Both the position numbers and the translations under genes were made by a program. Shown here piece after piece: positions 41,800 through 51,787 of a stretch of DNA of 64,000 bases. How positions within the stretch are numbered: position 1 is the first letter of the stretch; the number at the start of each line of letters is the position of its first letter. The notes beneath the pieces were generated by a model, which made no database searches, was not told the origin of the DNA, and saw only the letters and a list, made by a program, of their open reading frames with translations. This DNA comes from Streptomyces sp. cg36 (GTDB lineage Bacteria; Actinomycetota; Actinomycetes; Streptomycetales; Streptomycetaceae), in contig NZ_CP163520.1 of NCBI RefSeq assembly GCF_041080675.1, forward strand, positions 1,178,001 through 1,242,000, written 5' to 3'.

Positions 41800-43308
41800 A
41801 TGCCGATGGTCGTCGGCGTCGCGGCGGGGCTCGTTCTCGCCGCCATCATCGTTCTGGTCGGTCTGTTCAAGCTCATGTGGCGGGTGGCCGAACCGAACGA
41901 AGCACTCATCATCTCCGGCTCCAAGCACAAGACCGAGGGTCTCGGCGAGGGCATGGGATTCCGGATCGTCACCGGGCGCGGCACGCTCGTCCTGCCGGGT
42001 GTGCAGGCCGTCCGGAAGCTGTCCCTCGACCTCAACGAGACCGAGCTGTCGGTGGACTGCGTGACGCACCAGGGCATCCCGCTGCGGGTGCGGGGCGTGG
42101 TCATCTTCAAGGTCGGTGACGACTTCGTGTCGATCGCCAACGCCGGCCGGCGTTTCCTGGACCAGCAGAAGATGATGTCGGAGCGCGTCCACAACGTCTT
42201 CGCCGGTCATCTGCGTTCCATCGTGGGCGGGTTGACGGTCGAGGACATGATCCGCGACCGGGAGAAGCTCACCGGTCAGACACGGGCCGCCTGCGGTACG
42301 GAGATGGAGAAGCTCGGGCTGATCGTCGACTCGCTGCAGATCCACGAGATCGAGGACCCGACCGGGTACATCAAGAACCTGGCGATGCCGCACGCGGCGG
42401 CCGTGCAGCGGGACGCGCGGATCGCGCAGGCCGAGGCGAACCTGCTGGCCACCGAGGCCGAACAGCAGGCGTTCGCCCGGATGTCGGAGGCGACCCGGGA
42501 CAGCGAGATCCTCCAGGCGGGCTACCAGGCCGAGCGGGACAAGGCAGCCGCCAAGTCCCAGCAGGCCGGTCCGCTGGCGGACGCGGCGGCCCGCCAGGAG
42601 GTCGTCGTCGAGGAGACCCGGGTGGCCGAACTGGAGGCGCACCGCCGCGAACAGCAGCTCCAGGCTGACGTGCGCAAGCCCGCGGACGCGCAGGCGTACC
42701 AGAAGCGGACAATGGCCGAGGCCGAGCGGGACGCGCGGATCTCGGCCGCGCAGGCCAAGGCGAAGGAGACGGAGCTGGCGTCGGCGGCCGAGGCGACCCG
42801 GGTGAAGGCCGCCGCGGCGGCCGAGGCCCAGGCCACCGAGGCGCGCGGTCTGGCCGCGGCGAAGGCGACCCGGGCGACCGGTGAGGCCGAGGCGGCGGCG
42901 ACCCAGGCCAAGGGCCTGGCGGAGGCCGAGTCGGCCCGGGCCAAGGGCCTGGCCGAGGCCGAGGCGATCAAGGCGCGGGCGGCGGCCCTGGCGGAGAACC
43001 AGGAGGCCGTGGTCGCCCAGCAACTGGCCGAGAACTGGCCCCGGATCGTGGAGGCGGGCGCGGGCGCGTTCGGCAATGTGGAGCACATGGTGCTCCTCAA
43101 CGGCGCCGAGGGCATGTCGGAGATGTTCGCCAAGGCGCTGACGATGGGCGGTACGGGTCTGGGGCTGGCCCGTCAGCTGCTGGCGTCGATGAACCAGAAC
43201 GCCTCCCCGGCGCCCGGCGCCGCCTCCCCGGCCGGCGGCCCCGGGCTCAACGGGCGGGGCGCGGCGGTCTCGACGTCCATCCCGATCGGCGAGGAGGACG
43301 ACAGGTAG
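41800..43308 (+). CDS. SPFH/flotillin-family membrane scaffold protein
   Basis: A 502-residue flotillin-like protein. One N-terminal transmembrane helix (about 4-24) precedes the SPFH/band-7 domain (about 27-190, with IPLRVRGVVIFKVGDD and LRSIVGGLTVEDMIRDREKL). A long Ala/Glu/Lys-rich coiled coil (about 200-400, many AEA repeats) and a flexible Gly/Pro/Ala tail follow. Flotillins organise membrane microdomains and interact with NfeD proteins, which matches the small upstream gene. ATG 41800 follows AAGGGGG. The repetitive AEAxA stretches are coiled coil, not a tandem DNA repeat. Confidence 0.88.
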   Translation: MPMVVGVAAGLVLAAIIVLVGLFKLMWRVAEPNEALIISGSKHKTEGLGEGMGFRIVTGRGTLVLPGVQAVRKLSLDLNETELSVDCVTHQGIPLRVRGVVIFKVGDDFVSIANAGRRFLDQQKMMSERVHNVFAGHLRSIVGGLTVEDMIRDREKLTGQTRAACGTEMEKLGLIVDSLQIHEIEDPTGYIKNLAMPHAAAVQRDARIAQAEANLLATEAEQQAFARMSEATRDSEILQAGYQAERDKAAAKSQQAGPLADAAARQEVVVEETRVAELEAHRREQQLQADVRKPADAQAYQKRTMAEAERDARISAAQAKAKETELASAAEATRVKAAAAAEAQATEARGLAAAKATRATGEAEAAATQAKGLAEAESARAKGLAEAEAIKARAAALAENQEAVVAQQLAENWPRIVEAGAGAFGNVEHMVLLNGAEGMSEMFAKALTMGGTGLGLARQLLASMNQNASPAPGAASPAGGPGLNGRGAAVSTSIPIGEEDDR

Positions 43309-43328
43309 CCCTGGGTGCGGGAGCGGTC

Positions 43329-43357
43329 GGCCCCCGTCCGGATTCCGGGCGGGGGCC
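43329..43357. terminator. Bidirectional hairpin terminator
   Basis: A 13-bp stem (GGCCCCCGTCCGG with CCGGGCGGGGGCC, one G-T wobble) around an ATT loop. It lies between the flotillin-like gene and the convergent permease gene. Confidence 0.7.
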
Positions 43358-43365
43358 GTTCCGCG

Positions 43366-44814
<1,449 letters not shown>

Positions 44815-44905
44815 GGGTGGACCTCCCTGGGGACGCGGGGAACGGGGTTGGGGGGGCGGGCGTTCCCGGCCAGTGCGGGGGTGCGCCCCGGCGTCGGGCG
44901 TGCTC

Positions 44906-44934
44906 AAGTTAAGTACCTTTACTTTGGGCGTCAA
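44906..44934 (-). promoter_or_regulatory. Permease promoter with embedded ROK operator
   Basis: On the minus strand TTGACG (44934-44929), a 17-base spacer and TAACTT (44911-44906) form a good housekeeping promoter. The operator GTTAAG-TAC-CTTTACT (44908-44923, plus strand) covers the -10 and most of the spacer. The same GTTAAG-N3-CTTTACT element occurs at 46202-46217. Confidence 0.72.
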
Positions 44935-44979
44935 GAGGTCGCCGGGAAACCGTCGGGAGCGATGCGTGAGAATGATGCG

Positions 44980-46164
44980 ATGACCAGCAGCGACGAGGGT
45001 GAACAGCCCTGGAACCCCCAGCGTCAGCGAAACAGCAACGAGCGGCTGCTGCTCGACCGGCTGCGCAGCGGCGGTCCGGCGTCGCGGGCCCAACTGGCCC
45101 GGGAGAGCGGTCTGTCCAAGCCGACGGTCTCCAGCGCGCTGGCCGCGCTCGCCGCCACCGGCCTGGTCCGCGAGGCGGGTACGCACACCCCCGAGCGGGG
45201 TCGCTCCGCCGTCCTCTACGCCCCGGACCCGACCGCGGGTTACGCGCTGGGCATCGACATCGGCCGGGCCTGGCTGCGGGTGGCCCTCGCCGATCTGGAC
45301 GGCACGGTGGTGGCCCGCTCCGAGGTCCGCAACCAGGCCCGCACCTCGAACACCATGGCCGACCTCGTGGTCACCACCGCCCACCAGCTGGTCGCCGGGT
45401 CCGGGGTGCCGGCCGCCAAGGTCGTCCAGGCGGTCGTCGGCACTCCCGGGGTGTACGACGAGGAGAAGCGCCGGGTGCGCTACGCCCAGCACCTGCCGGG
45501 CTGGGGCCGCCCCGGCCTCTTCGACCGGATGCGCGACGGGCTCGGCCTGCCGCTGGCGGTGCACAACGACGCCAACCTCGCGGCGCTCGGCGAGTACACC
45601 TTCGGGGTCGGCGCGGGCAGCCGCCTCTTCGTCTACGTGATGATCGGCACCGGTCTCGGCATGGGCGTGGTGAGCGAGGGCCGGCTCTTCACCGGCGCGC
45701 ACGGCGGCGCGGGCGAGATCGGCTTCCTGCCGTGGCCCGGACGGCAGAAGCCGGACACCCTGGAGGACGCGGTCTCGGGGGACGCGGTGGTGGCGGCGGC
45801 CCGGGAGCACGGCATGGCCGGACCGCTCACCGCCAAGGACGTCTTCACCGCCGCCCGGGCCGGGGACCCGGCCGCCGTCAAGGCGGTCGAACTGGAGGGC
45901 GAGCGGCTCGCGCACACCGTGGCGGCGGTGGCGGCCGTGCTCGACCCGGACCTCGTGGTGCTCGGCGGGGGCGTCGGCCACAGCGCGGACCTGCTGCTGC
46001 GGACCGTACGGGAGACGCTGCGCACGCTGACGCCGCTGCGGCCGAAGGTGGCGCCCAGCGGGCTCGGCGAGGACGCGGTGCTGCTGGGCGCGGTGGCGAC
46101 GGCGCTGGACACGGCGCGGGACCTGACCTTCGAGCGACGGACGCACACCCCCGGCGGTCGTTGA
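44980..46164 (+). CDS. ROK-family transcriptional repressor (CsnR-like)
   Basis: A 394-residue ROK regulator. The N-terminal winged HTH (about 18-75) includes ASRAQLARESGLSKPTVSSALAALAATGLV. The sugar-kinase-like domain has LGIDIGRAWLRVALADLDG, VHNDANLAALGEYTFG and GTGLGMGVV. The Cys-rich zinc motif that normally follows GEIGH is missing (GEIGFLPWPGRQKPD). ROK protein CsnR controls chitosanase genes in S. lividans, and a glucosaminidase gene follows here. ATG 44980 is taken; GAGAAT six bases before it would give a leaderless mRNA, while ATG 44962 has a ribosome site too close. Its stop overlaps the -35 of the next gene. Confidence 0.85.
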   Translation: MTSSDEGEQPWNPQRQRNSNERLLLDRLRSGGPASRAQLARESGLSKPTVSSALAALAATGLVREAGTHTPERGRSAVLYAPDPTAGYALGIDIGRAWLRVALADLDGTVVARSEVRNQARTSNTMADLVVTTAHQLVAGSGVPAAKVVQAVVGTPGVYDEEKRRVRYAQHLPGWGRPGLFDRMRDGLGLPLAVHNDANLAALGEYTFGVGAGSRLFVYVMIGTGLGMGVVSEGRLFTGAHGGAGEIGFLPWPGRQKPDTLEDAVSGDAVVAAAREHGMAGPLTAKDVFTAARAGDPAAVKAVELEGERLAHTVAAVAAVLDPDLVVLGGGVGHSADLLLRTVRETLRTLTPLRPKVAPSGLGEDAVLLGAVATALDTARDLTFERRTHTPGGR

Positions 46165-46189
46165 CATGCTTCGCTCACATCTCTACCGT
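46161..46189 (+). promoter_or_regulatory. Promoter of the exo-glucosaminidase gene
   Basis: TTGACA (46161-46166), 17 bases, TACCGT (46184-46189). The -35 overlaps the stop codon of the ROK gene. The predicted transcript start is near 46196, leaving a leader of about 80 bases that begins with the ROK-type operator. Confidence 0.7.
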
Positions 46190-46201
46190 CGGAGTCGAAT
46201 T

Positions 46202-46217
46202 AGTAAAGATTCTTAAC
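46202..46217 (-). promoter_or_regulatory. Second ROK operator copy, in the glucosaminidase leader
   Basis: Read on the minus strand this is GTTAAG-AAT-CTTTACT, identical to the permease-promoter operator in all 13 defined positions. It starts about five bases after the predicted transcription start, a roadblock position. Confidence 0.7.
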
Positions 46218-46277
46218 CAGTACGCTCCCCACCAGTGCGCAGCGCGGCCGTCCGACCGGACCCCCTGGGAGACCACC

Positions 46278-48968
46278 GTGTTCCACCGCCGTCCCGCCCT
46301 CCGAATCCGCCGCCGGACCGCCGCCGCCGTCGCGCTCGGCCTCGCGCTGGCCCTGACGCAAGGCACCTCCTCGGCAACTCCCGCCGCCCGTGCGCCGACC
46401 GCCCCCTCGGCCACCGCGCTCACCGGGTACGCGATCCAGTCCACCGCCAAGGTCACCGACCCGCCCTCGGCCGTCTCGCGGCCCGGATATCCCACCCCGG
46501 GGTGGTACCCGGCGGGAGCGCGCTCGACCGTGCTGGCGGCCCTGCTCGCCCACGGCGACCACCCCGACCCCTTCTACTCCACCCAGCAGAAGCGCATTCC
46601 CGCCGCCGACTTCGCCGTGCCCTGGTGGTACCGCTCCGACTTCACCGTCGCCGACACCTCGGCGCGGACCTACCTCGACTTCAGCGGGGTGATCTCGGCG
46701 GCCGACGTGTACGTGGACGGGCAGCAGGTCGCGGACGCCGCCACCGTCTCCGGCGCGTACACCCGGCACGAGCTGGACATCACCTCCCTGGTCCGTCCCG
46801 GCACCAACACGGTCGCCTTCCGGGTCCGGCCCAACGACCCCCGCAAGAACCTCACCATGGGGTGGATCGACTGGCTCCAGCCGCCGCCCGACGAGAACAT
46901 GGGGATCGTCCGCGACGTGGTGGTCCGGCGCGGCGGCCCGGTGGCCCTGCGGGACGCGCACGTGGTGACCGCGCTGGCCGTGCCCTCCCTGGCTAGCGCC
47001 GACCTGACCGTGAAGGCGCGGGCCCGCAACGACACGGCGGGCCCGGTGACGGCCACCGTCTCCGGCACCATCGGCGCGGTCTCCTTCAGCCAGGACGTGG
47101 CGCTCGCCGCGCACGAGACGAAGACCGTCGCCTTCACCCCCGGCGCCTTCCCCCAACTGCGCCTCTCCGCGCCGCGCGTGTGGTGGCCCGCGGGCATGGG
47201 CGAGCAGGCGCTGTACGACCTCGACCTCACCGCCACGGTCTCCGGCGCCGCCTCGGACACGGCGCACGAGTCGTTCGGCGTCCGCGACGTCAAGGCCCCC
47301 CTCAACGCCGACGGCGCCCGCCAGTACTCCGTGAACGGGCGCCCGCTGCTGATCAAGGGCGGCGGCTGGTCCCCGGACGAGTTCCTGCGCTGGGACCGCG
47401 GCTACGCGGAGGACCGGCTGCGGTACGCGCTCGACCTCGGCCTGAACACCATCCGGCTGGAGGGCCACATCGAGCCCGACGAGTTCTTCGACCTGGCCGA
47501 CCGCTACGGCGTGCTGACCATGCCGGGCTGGGAGTGCTGCGACAAGTGGGAGGGGCAGGTCAACGGCGGCGAGCCGGGCGACAAGTGGACCGCCGCCGAC
47601 TACCCGGTCGCGGCGGCGTCGATGGCCGCCGAGGCGGCCCGGCTGCGCGACCACCCCAGTGTGGTCTCGTTCCTGATCGGCAGCGACTTCGCCCCCGACC
47701 GGACCATCGAGAAGACCTATGTGGACGCGCTGCGGGCGGCCGACTGGCCGACCCCGGTGGTGGCCGCCGCGTCGGACAACTCCGCGCCCCTGAACGGCCG
47801 TTCGGGCATGAAGATGTCCGGCCCCTACGACTGGGTGCCGCCGAACTACTGGTACAACAAGCAGGAGGGCGGGGCCACCGGCTTCAACTCGGAGACCAGC
47901 GCCGGACCCGACGTCCCCACCCTGGACACCCTGCGCCGGATGCTCTCCCCCGCCGAGCTGGACACCCTCTGGAAGGACCCGTCGGCCAAGCAGTACCACC
48001 GCTCCCCCTCGGCCGCCTTCGCCACCCTCAAGCTGTACGACGACGCGCTGGCCGGCCGCTACGGCCCCCCGAGCGGCCTCGACGACTATGTGCGCAAGGC
48101 GCAGCTCGCCCAGTACGAGAACGTGCGCGCCCAGTTCGAGGCGTACGGCCGCAACGCCAAGGACCCCGCCAAGCCCGCCACCGGGGTCGTCTACTGGATG
48201 TTCAACAGCGGCTGGACCTCGCTGCACTGGCAGCTGACGGACCGTTACCTCGACCAGGGCGGCGCCTACTTCGGTGCCAAGAAGGCCAATGAGCCGCTCC
48301 ACGTCCAGTACGGGTACGACAACCGCGCGGTCTCCGTGGTCAACAACCGCCACGCACCCGCCACCGGACTCACCGCCCGGGTGACGCTCTTCCACACCGA
48401 CGGCACCCAGAAGTACGACCGCACGGTGAGCGGGGTGCGGGTGGGCGGCGACGGCGCGAGCACCACCGCGCTGACCCTGCCGGCGGACGTCACCGGCCTC
48501 TCTCCCACGTATCTGGCCCGACTGCTGCTCACCGACGCCTCCGGCAAGGAGGTCAGCCGCAATGTGTACTGGCTCTCCACCAGGCCCGACGTCCTCGACT
48601 ACGAGCACACCGACTGGTACCACACCCCCACCACGGGCTACGCCGATCTGACGGGGCTCGGCTCGATGGCCCGCGCGGAGGTGCGGGCGACCGCCTCCAC
48701 CACCACGGACGCGGGCACCTCCACCACCACCGTGACGCTCACCCGCACCGGCGCGGGCCGGGCCCCGGCGCTGCTCACCGACGCCCATCTGGTGGACGGG
48801 CGGGGCACCCCGGTGCTGCCGGCGCGCTGGTCCGACAATCAGGTCACCCTGTGGCCGGGCGAGTCGGCGACCCTCACGGCCACCTACCGCACGGCCGACC
48901 TGCACGGCTCCGCGCCCCGAGTGCGCGTCTCCGGCTGGAACACCCCGACCGCCACCGTCCCGGGGTGA
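46278..48968 (+). CDS. csxA: Secreted exo-beta-D-glucosaminidase (GH2)
   Basis: An 896-residue secreted glycoside hydrolase family 2 enzyme. It is very similar, from memory, to Amycolatopsis CsxA, which releases glucosamine from the non-reducing end of chitosan oligomers. A long signal peptide (RRPALRIRRRTAAAVALGLALALTQG) precedes the sugar-binding, Ig-like and TIM-barrel domains. The acid/base region reads FLIGSDFAPDR, with Asp in the Ser-Asp form typical of this subfamily instead of Asn-Glu, and the nucleophile Glu is in FNSETSAG. MPGWECCDKWEGQVNG and QYHRSPS are also conserved. The C-terminal CBM35 of CsxA is absent. GTG 46278 follows GGGAG. Confidence 0.92.
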   Translation: MFHRRPALRIRRRTAAAVALGLALALTQGTSSATPAARAPTAPSATALTGYAIQSTAKVTDPPSAVSRPGYPTPGWYPAGARSTVLAALLAHGDHPDPFYSTQQKRIPAADFAVPWWYRSDFTVADTSARTYLDFSGVISAADVYVDGQQVADAATVSGAYTRHELDITSLVRPGTNTVAFRVRPNDPRKNLTMGWIDWLQPPPDENMGIVRDVVVRRGGPVALRDAHVVTALAVPSLASADLTVKARARNDTAGPVTATVSGTIGAVSFSQDVALAAHETKTVAFTPGAFPQLRLSAPRVWWPAGMGEQALYDLDLTATVSGAASDTAHESFGVRDVKAPLNADGARQYSVNGRPLLIKGGGWSPDEFLRWDRGYAEDRLRYALDLGLNTIRLEGHIEPDEFFDLADRYGVLTMPGWECCDKWEGQVNGGEPGDKWTAADYPVAAASMAAEAARLRDHPSVVSFLIGSDFAPDRTIEKTYVDALRAADWPTPVVAAASDNSAPLNGRSGMKMSGPYDWVPPNYWYNKQEGGATGFNSETSAGPDVPTLDTLRRMLSPAELDTLWKDPSAKQYHRSPSAAFATLKLYDDALAGRYGPPSGLDDYVRKAQLAQYENVRAQFEAYGRNAKDPAKPATGVVYWMFNSGWTSLHWQLTDRYLDQGGAYFGAKKANEPLHVQYGYDNRAVSVVNNRHAPATGLTARVTLFHTDGTQKYDRTVSGVRVGGDGASTTALTLPADVTGLSPTYLARLLLTDASGKEVSRNVYWLSTRPDVLDYEHTDWYHTPTTGYADLTGLGSMARAEVRATASTTTDAGTSTTTVTLTRTGAGRAPALLTDAHLVDGRGTPVLPARWSDNQVTLWPGESATLTATYRTADLHGSAPRVRVSGWNTPTATVPG

Positions 48969-49023
48969 AACCCCCGACGTACCGCGCGAGTTCGACCCGG
49001 GGCGCCGCGTACCGCGAGGGTTG

Positions 49024-49044
49024 ACCGCCGGTTCAACCGGCGGT
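49024..49044. promoter_or_regulatory. 21-bp near-perfect palindrome
   Basis: Arms ACCGCCGGTT and AACCGGCGGT flank a single central base. It overlaps TTGACG (49045-49050) by position and lies about 80 bases upstream of the small secreted-protein gene. A hairpin with such a short loop is unlikely, so an operator is the better reading. Confidence 0.55.
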
Positions 49045-49123
49045 TTGACGAAGGCGCGCGGCGGATTCCCTAGCGTTCTCCACGGCCGGGATTCGGCCGT
49101 GGAGAACCCAAGGGGGAACAACC

Positions 49124-49552
49124 GTGAACGTACGCAGGAGTGCCGCCGTGAGCGCCGCGGCGCTGGCGCTGGGCGGCAGCCTCGCCGCCACCACCGCGGC
49201 GACCGCCGCACCCACCAGCCACCCCACCACCTCGGTGACGGCGCTTTCGAGCGGCCAGTGGGGGCCCTACACCCACAAGCCCACCACCTACTGGCCGACC
49301 GGCGACTTCGTGCCCACCGGCCGCCATGTGAGCGCGAGCGCGCAGTGCTGGAACGGCGGCGACGGCACACAGGTCAGGGTCCAGCTCGTCCGCACCAAGG
49401 ACAAGCACGTCATGGCGCAGTCCAGCTACCACTACTGCACCGGTCAGACCGTGTCGGCCTCGGCGAACGTCGCCACGGCCAACGGGTACTACCTGCGCAT
49501 CAGCCTCAAGGGCAAGCCGCACACCATCAAGGCGTGGGCGAACTGGAGCTGA
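49124..49552 (+). CDS. Small secreted protein of unknown function
   Basis: A 142-residue exported protein. The Sec signal peptide (NVRRSAAVSAAALALGGSLAATTAATAA) is cleaved near residue 29. The mature domain of about 110 residues is Thr/Ser/Tyr/Trp-rich, has two cysteines (in SAQCWNGG and YHYCTG) that could form a disulfide, and looks like a small beta protein. I do not recognise the family. GTG 49124 has AAGGGGGAA upstream. The palindrome at 49024 may regulate it. Confidence 0.75.
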   Translation: MNVRRSAAVSAAALALGGSLAATTAATAAPTSHPTTSVTALSSGQWGPYTHKPTTYWPTGDFVPTGRHVSASAQCWNGGDGTQVRVQLVRTKDKHVMAQSSYHYCTGQTVSASANVATANGYYLRISLKGKPHTIKAWANWS

Positions 49553-49569
49553 CCGCACCGCACTTCGCG

Positions 49570-49601
49570 GAGCCCCCGCCCGGTCCGCCGGGCGGGGGCT
49601 C
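49570..49601. terminator. Bidirectional hairpin terminator
   Basis: A perfect 14-bp stem (GAGCCCCCGCCCGG with CCGGGCGGGGGCTC) around a TCCG loop, between the small secreted-protein gene and the convergent GH18-like gene. Confidence 0.8.
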
Positions 49602-49636
49602 CCGTCGTCCCGGGCACGGCCGGCCGCGCGCCTCGA

Positions 49637-50677
49637 TCAGGTCCTCGCGAGCACCGGCCACAGCGCCGGGTCCTCGAAGTCCAGCGCCCACAGGGAAGTG
49701 CCCCGCACGCCGTACCGGGCGAGCAGGGGCAGGCACGCCTCGACGCCCCGGGCGTCCTGGTACCAGACCTCGCGGGCGGTGCCGTTCGCGTCCCGGTAGG
49801 TGAAGTGGGGCGTCTTGGAGACCGGGTCCAGGGCGTAGGGCGCGCCCTGGGCCTTGCGCAGCGCCTCCGCCTCGCGCCAGGTGACGTGCCGGGCCCGGGC
49901 GCCGCCGCCCGCGGGCCAGTCCCAGCCGTAGCCGGGCAGCGCCAGCTCGATGCGGTCGGCCGGGATCAGCGCGGTGGCCCGGCGCAGGATCTCCTCGTAC
50001 CAGTCGACCCCGGCCAGCGGGCCCGGGTCGCCGCCCGACCAGTGCCGGTCGTACGCCATGATCCGCACCCGGTCGGCGGCCCGGCCGAGCGCCGCGTAGT
50101 CCCAGATCCGGCCGGTGGCGGCGGTCTGCGGCGAGACGGTGCTGACGCACTTCTTGGCGAGGGCGTGCAGGCGGGCGCAGAGCCCGGTGACGAAGGCCGC
50201 GTAGTCCGCCCGTACCGCCTGGTAGGCGGCGTCGCCGGTCGGGGCGATCGACTCGTAGTCGATGTCGAGGCCGTCGTAGGCATGGCCGCGGACGATGCCC
50301 ACGAGGGTGTCGACGTGGGCGGCGCGGCGGGCCGGGTCGGCGAGGATCGCGGCGAGGACGCCGGGCTCCATCGTCTCCATGACGGTCGGCACCACCGCGA
50401 TCCCGGCCGCGTGCAGCCCGTCGACGACGCGCCGGTCGCCCGCGCCCGGGTGGCCGTCCACCCGCTCGGCGGCGACCGCCCGGTACCAGAACGGGCTGAC
50501 GGTGTGCAGCTGGGCGGCGTGGCGCAGGGCGTCCTGGTAGGCGCCCTCCTGGTCCCAGTAGGGCAGCCAGGCCGAGACGGTCCCGGGCGGGGCGGGCTCT
50601 TCGGCGAAGGCGGCGGGCGGGCTCGTGAGCAGGGCGAGCAGGGCGGCGCAGAGGGCCGCCAGAACGCGGACGATCAT
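49637..50677 (-). CDS. Secreted GH18-like glycoside hydrolase
   Basis: A 346-residue protein with signal peptide (IVRVLAALCAALLALLTSPPAAFA) and a single GH18 TIM barrel. The catalytic D-x-x-D-x-D-x-E motif is intact as YDGLDIDYES with Glu142. SAWLPYWDQEGAYQDALRHAAQLHTVSPFWY, MAYDRHW and LWALDFEDP fit the branch related to spore-cortex or peptidoglycan glucosaminidases (YaaH/SleL-like) rather than true chitinases. The probable substrate is a GlcNAc-containing wall polymer or chitin oligomer (inference). ATG 50677 begins the signal peptide directly. Confidence 0.82.
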   Translation of the reverse strand: MIVRVLAALCAALLALLTSPPAAFAEEPAPPGTVSAWLPYWDQEGAYQDALRHAAQLHTVSPFWYRAVAAERVDGHPGAGDRRVVDGLHAAGIAVVPTVMETMEPGVLAAILADPARRAAHVDTLVGIVRGHAYDGLDIDYESIAPTGDAAYQAVRADYAAFVTGLCARLHALAKKCVSTVSPQTAATGRIWDYAALGRAADRVRIMAYDRHWSGGDPGPLAGVDWYEEILRRATALIPADRIELALPGYGWDWPAGGGARARHVTWREAEALRKAQGAPYALDPVSKTPHFTYRDANGTAREVWYQDARGVEACLPLLARYGVRGTSLWALDFEDPALWPVLART

Positions 50678-50828
50678 GCGCCGAGCCTGCCCGGGGCGGC
50701 CGTGCCCCGCCGGGCGGACTGCGCCGGGCGGCGCAACGGGGACCGGGCAGTGTGCCGGGCCGCCCGTCGGCGCAGCCGTGTCGACCCGCCGGGTCGGCAG
50801 TGGTCGGGCCTGGCCCCGGCCCGGCCCG

Positions 50829-51653
50829 TCAGGCTTCGGCGAACACCCGCTCGAACGCCCCCAGGGTCGTCCGGCCCGGCGTCCGGTCCAGGACGGCGAA
50901 GACGGTCTCGTCGAAGTGGCGGGCGAACCGGCCCCGCCCCGTCAGATGCGCATGGAAGGCGCCCGCCACCCGCTCCGGGTCGTTGCGGAACACCCCGCAG
51001 CCCCAGGCCCCGAGCACCAGGCGCCGGTAGCCGCAGGCGGCGGCCGTCTCCAGGACCCGCTCGGCCCGGCCCACCAGCGCCGCGGGGATCCGGTCCACGG
51101 CGTGCGGGGTGCGTTGGCGGATCACTCCCGCGTTGGGCGCGGGCGAGGTGAGGAAGCCGACCCGGAACGGCTCGTCCAGGAGCCGGCCGCGGTCGTCCCG
51201 GAAGACCGGCACACCCGGCGAGTGGACCACCCGGTCGCTGTAGAAGACGTCGCGGTCGGCGCGGTGGTGCTCGTAGAACCCGGGCACCGTCAGCAGCGTC
51301 GCGTACAGCGCGGAGGCGCGGCACAGCGCCTCCTCCTGGGCCTGCGCCCCGTTCAGGAAGCCGCCGCCGGGGTTGCGCGCGGAGGCGAAGTTCAGCACGG
51401 CCACCTCGCCCGGGGCCGCCGCGACCATGCGCCGGGCCGCCTCCAGGCTGCTCTCGCCGGTGACCGCGCGTACGCTGGAACCGTCGGTGGCGGGCGTCAC
51501 CGGCACCGGGCCCGGTCCGTACAGCCGGGTTCCGTCGATGGACGCCGTCAGCCAGGCGGCGATCGAGACCGCGGACCCGGCGGGCGTCCCGTACGCGCCG
51601 GCTTCGGTGATCTCCACGGTGTGGCGCGCGAGGTCGCGCAGTCGTGCACTCAT
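50829..51653 (-). CDS. Microbial-type poly(ADP-ribose) glycohydrolase (TIGR02452 family)
   Basis: A 274-residue macrodomain protein of the bacterial PARG type. The signature GGG-x7-QEE is complete in NPGGGFLNGAQAQEEALCR (Gly96-98, Gln106, Glu107, Glu108), so an active hydrolase of ADP-ribose polymers or derivatives is expected. LVLGAWGCGVFRNDP matches the C-terminal family motif. ATG 51653 is chosen; ATG 51662 is three codons earlier. It is divergent from the ergothioneine operon with 134 bases between starts. Confidence 0.87.
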   Translation of the reverse strand: MSARLRDLARHTVEITEAGAYGTPAGSAVSIAAWLTASIDGTRLYGPGPVPVTPATDGSSVRAVTGESSLEAARRMVAAAPGEVAVLNFASARNPGGGFLNGAQAQEEALCRASALYATLLTVPGFYEHHRADRDVFYSDRVVHSPGVPVFRDDRGRLLDEPFRVGFLTSPAPNAGVIRQRTPHAVDRIPAALVGRAERVLETAAACGYRRLVLGAWGCGVFRNDPERVAGAFHAHLTGRGRFARHFDETVFAVLDRTPGRTTLGAFERVFAEA

Positions 51654-51787
51654 ATCCAGCATCGTTGACGCCGGGACGACCCTCCCGCAACATACTTTCC
51701 GTCCGGTTGGGCACTCTTGTGCGAGATGACGGCAGTGGCTTAGGTGGGACAGTGCACCGAAAGAGCCCCCGAGTTGGGGAAGCGACC

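Noticed and set aside
42700..43020. Repetitive AEA-coding DNA in the flotillin-like gene as a tandem repeat
   Set aside because: Period and spacing are irregular. The pattern is explained by coiled-coil amino-acid composition.
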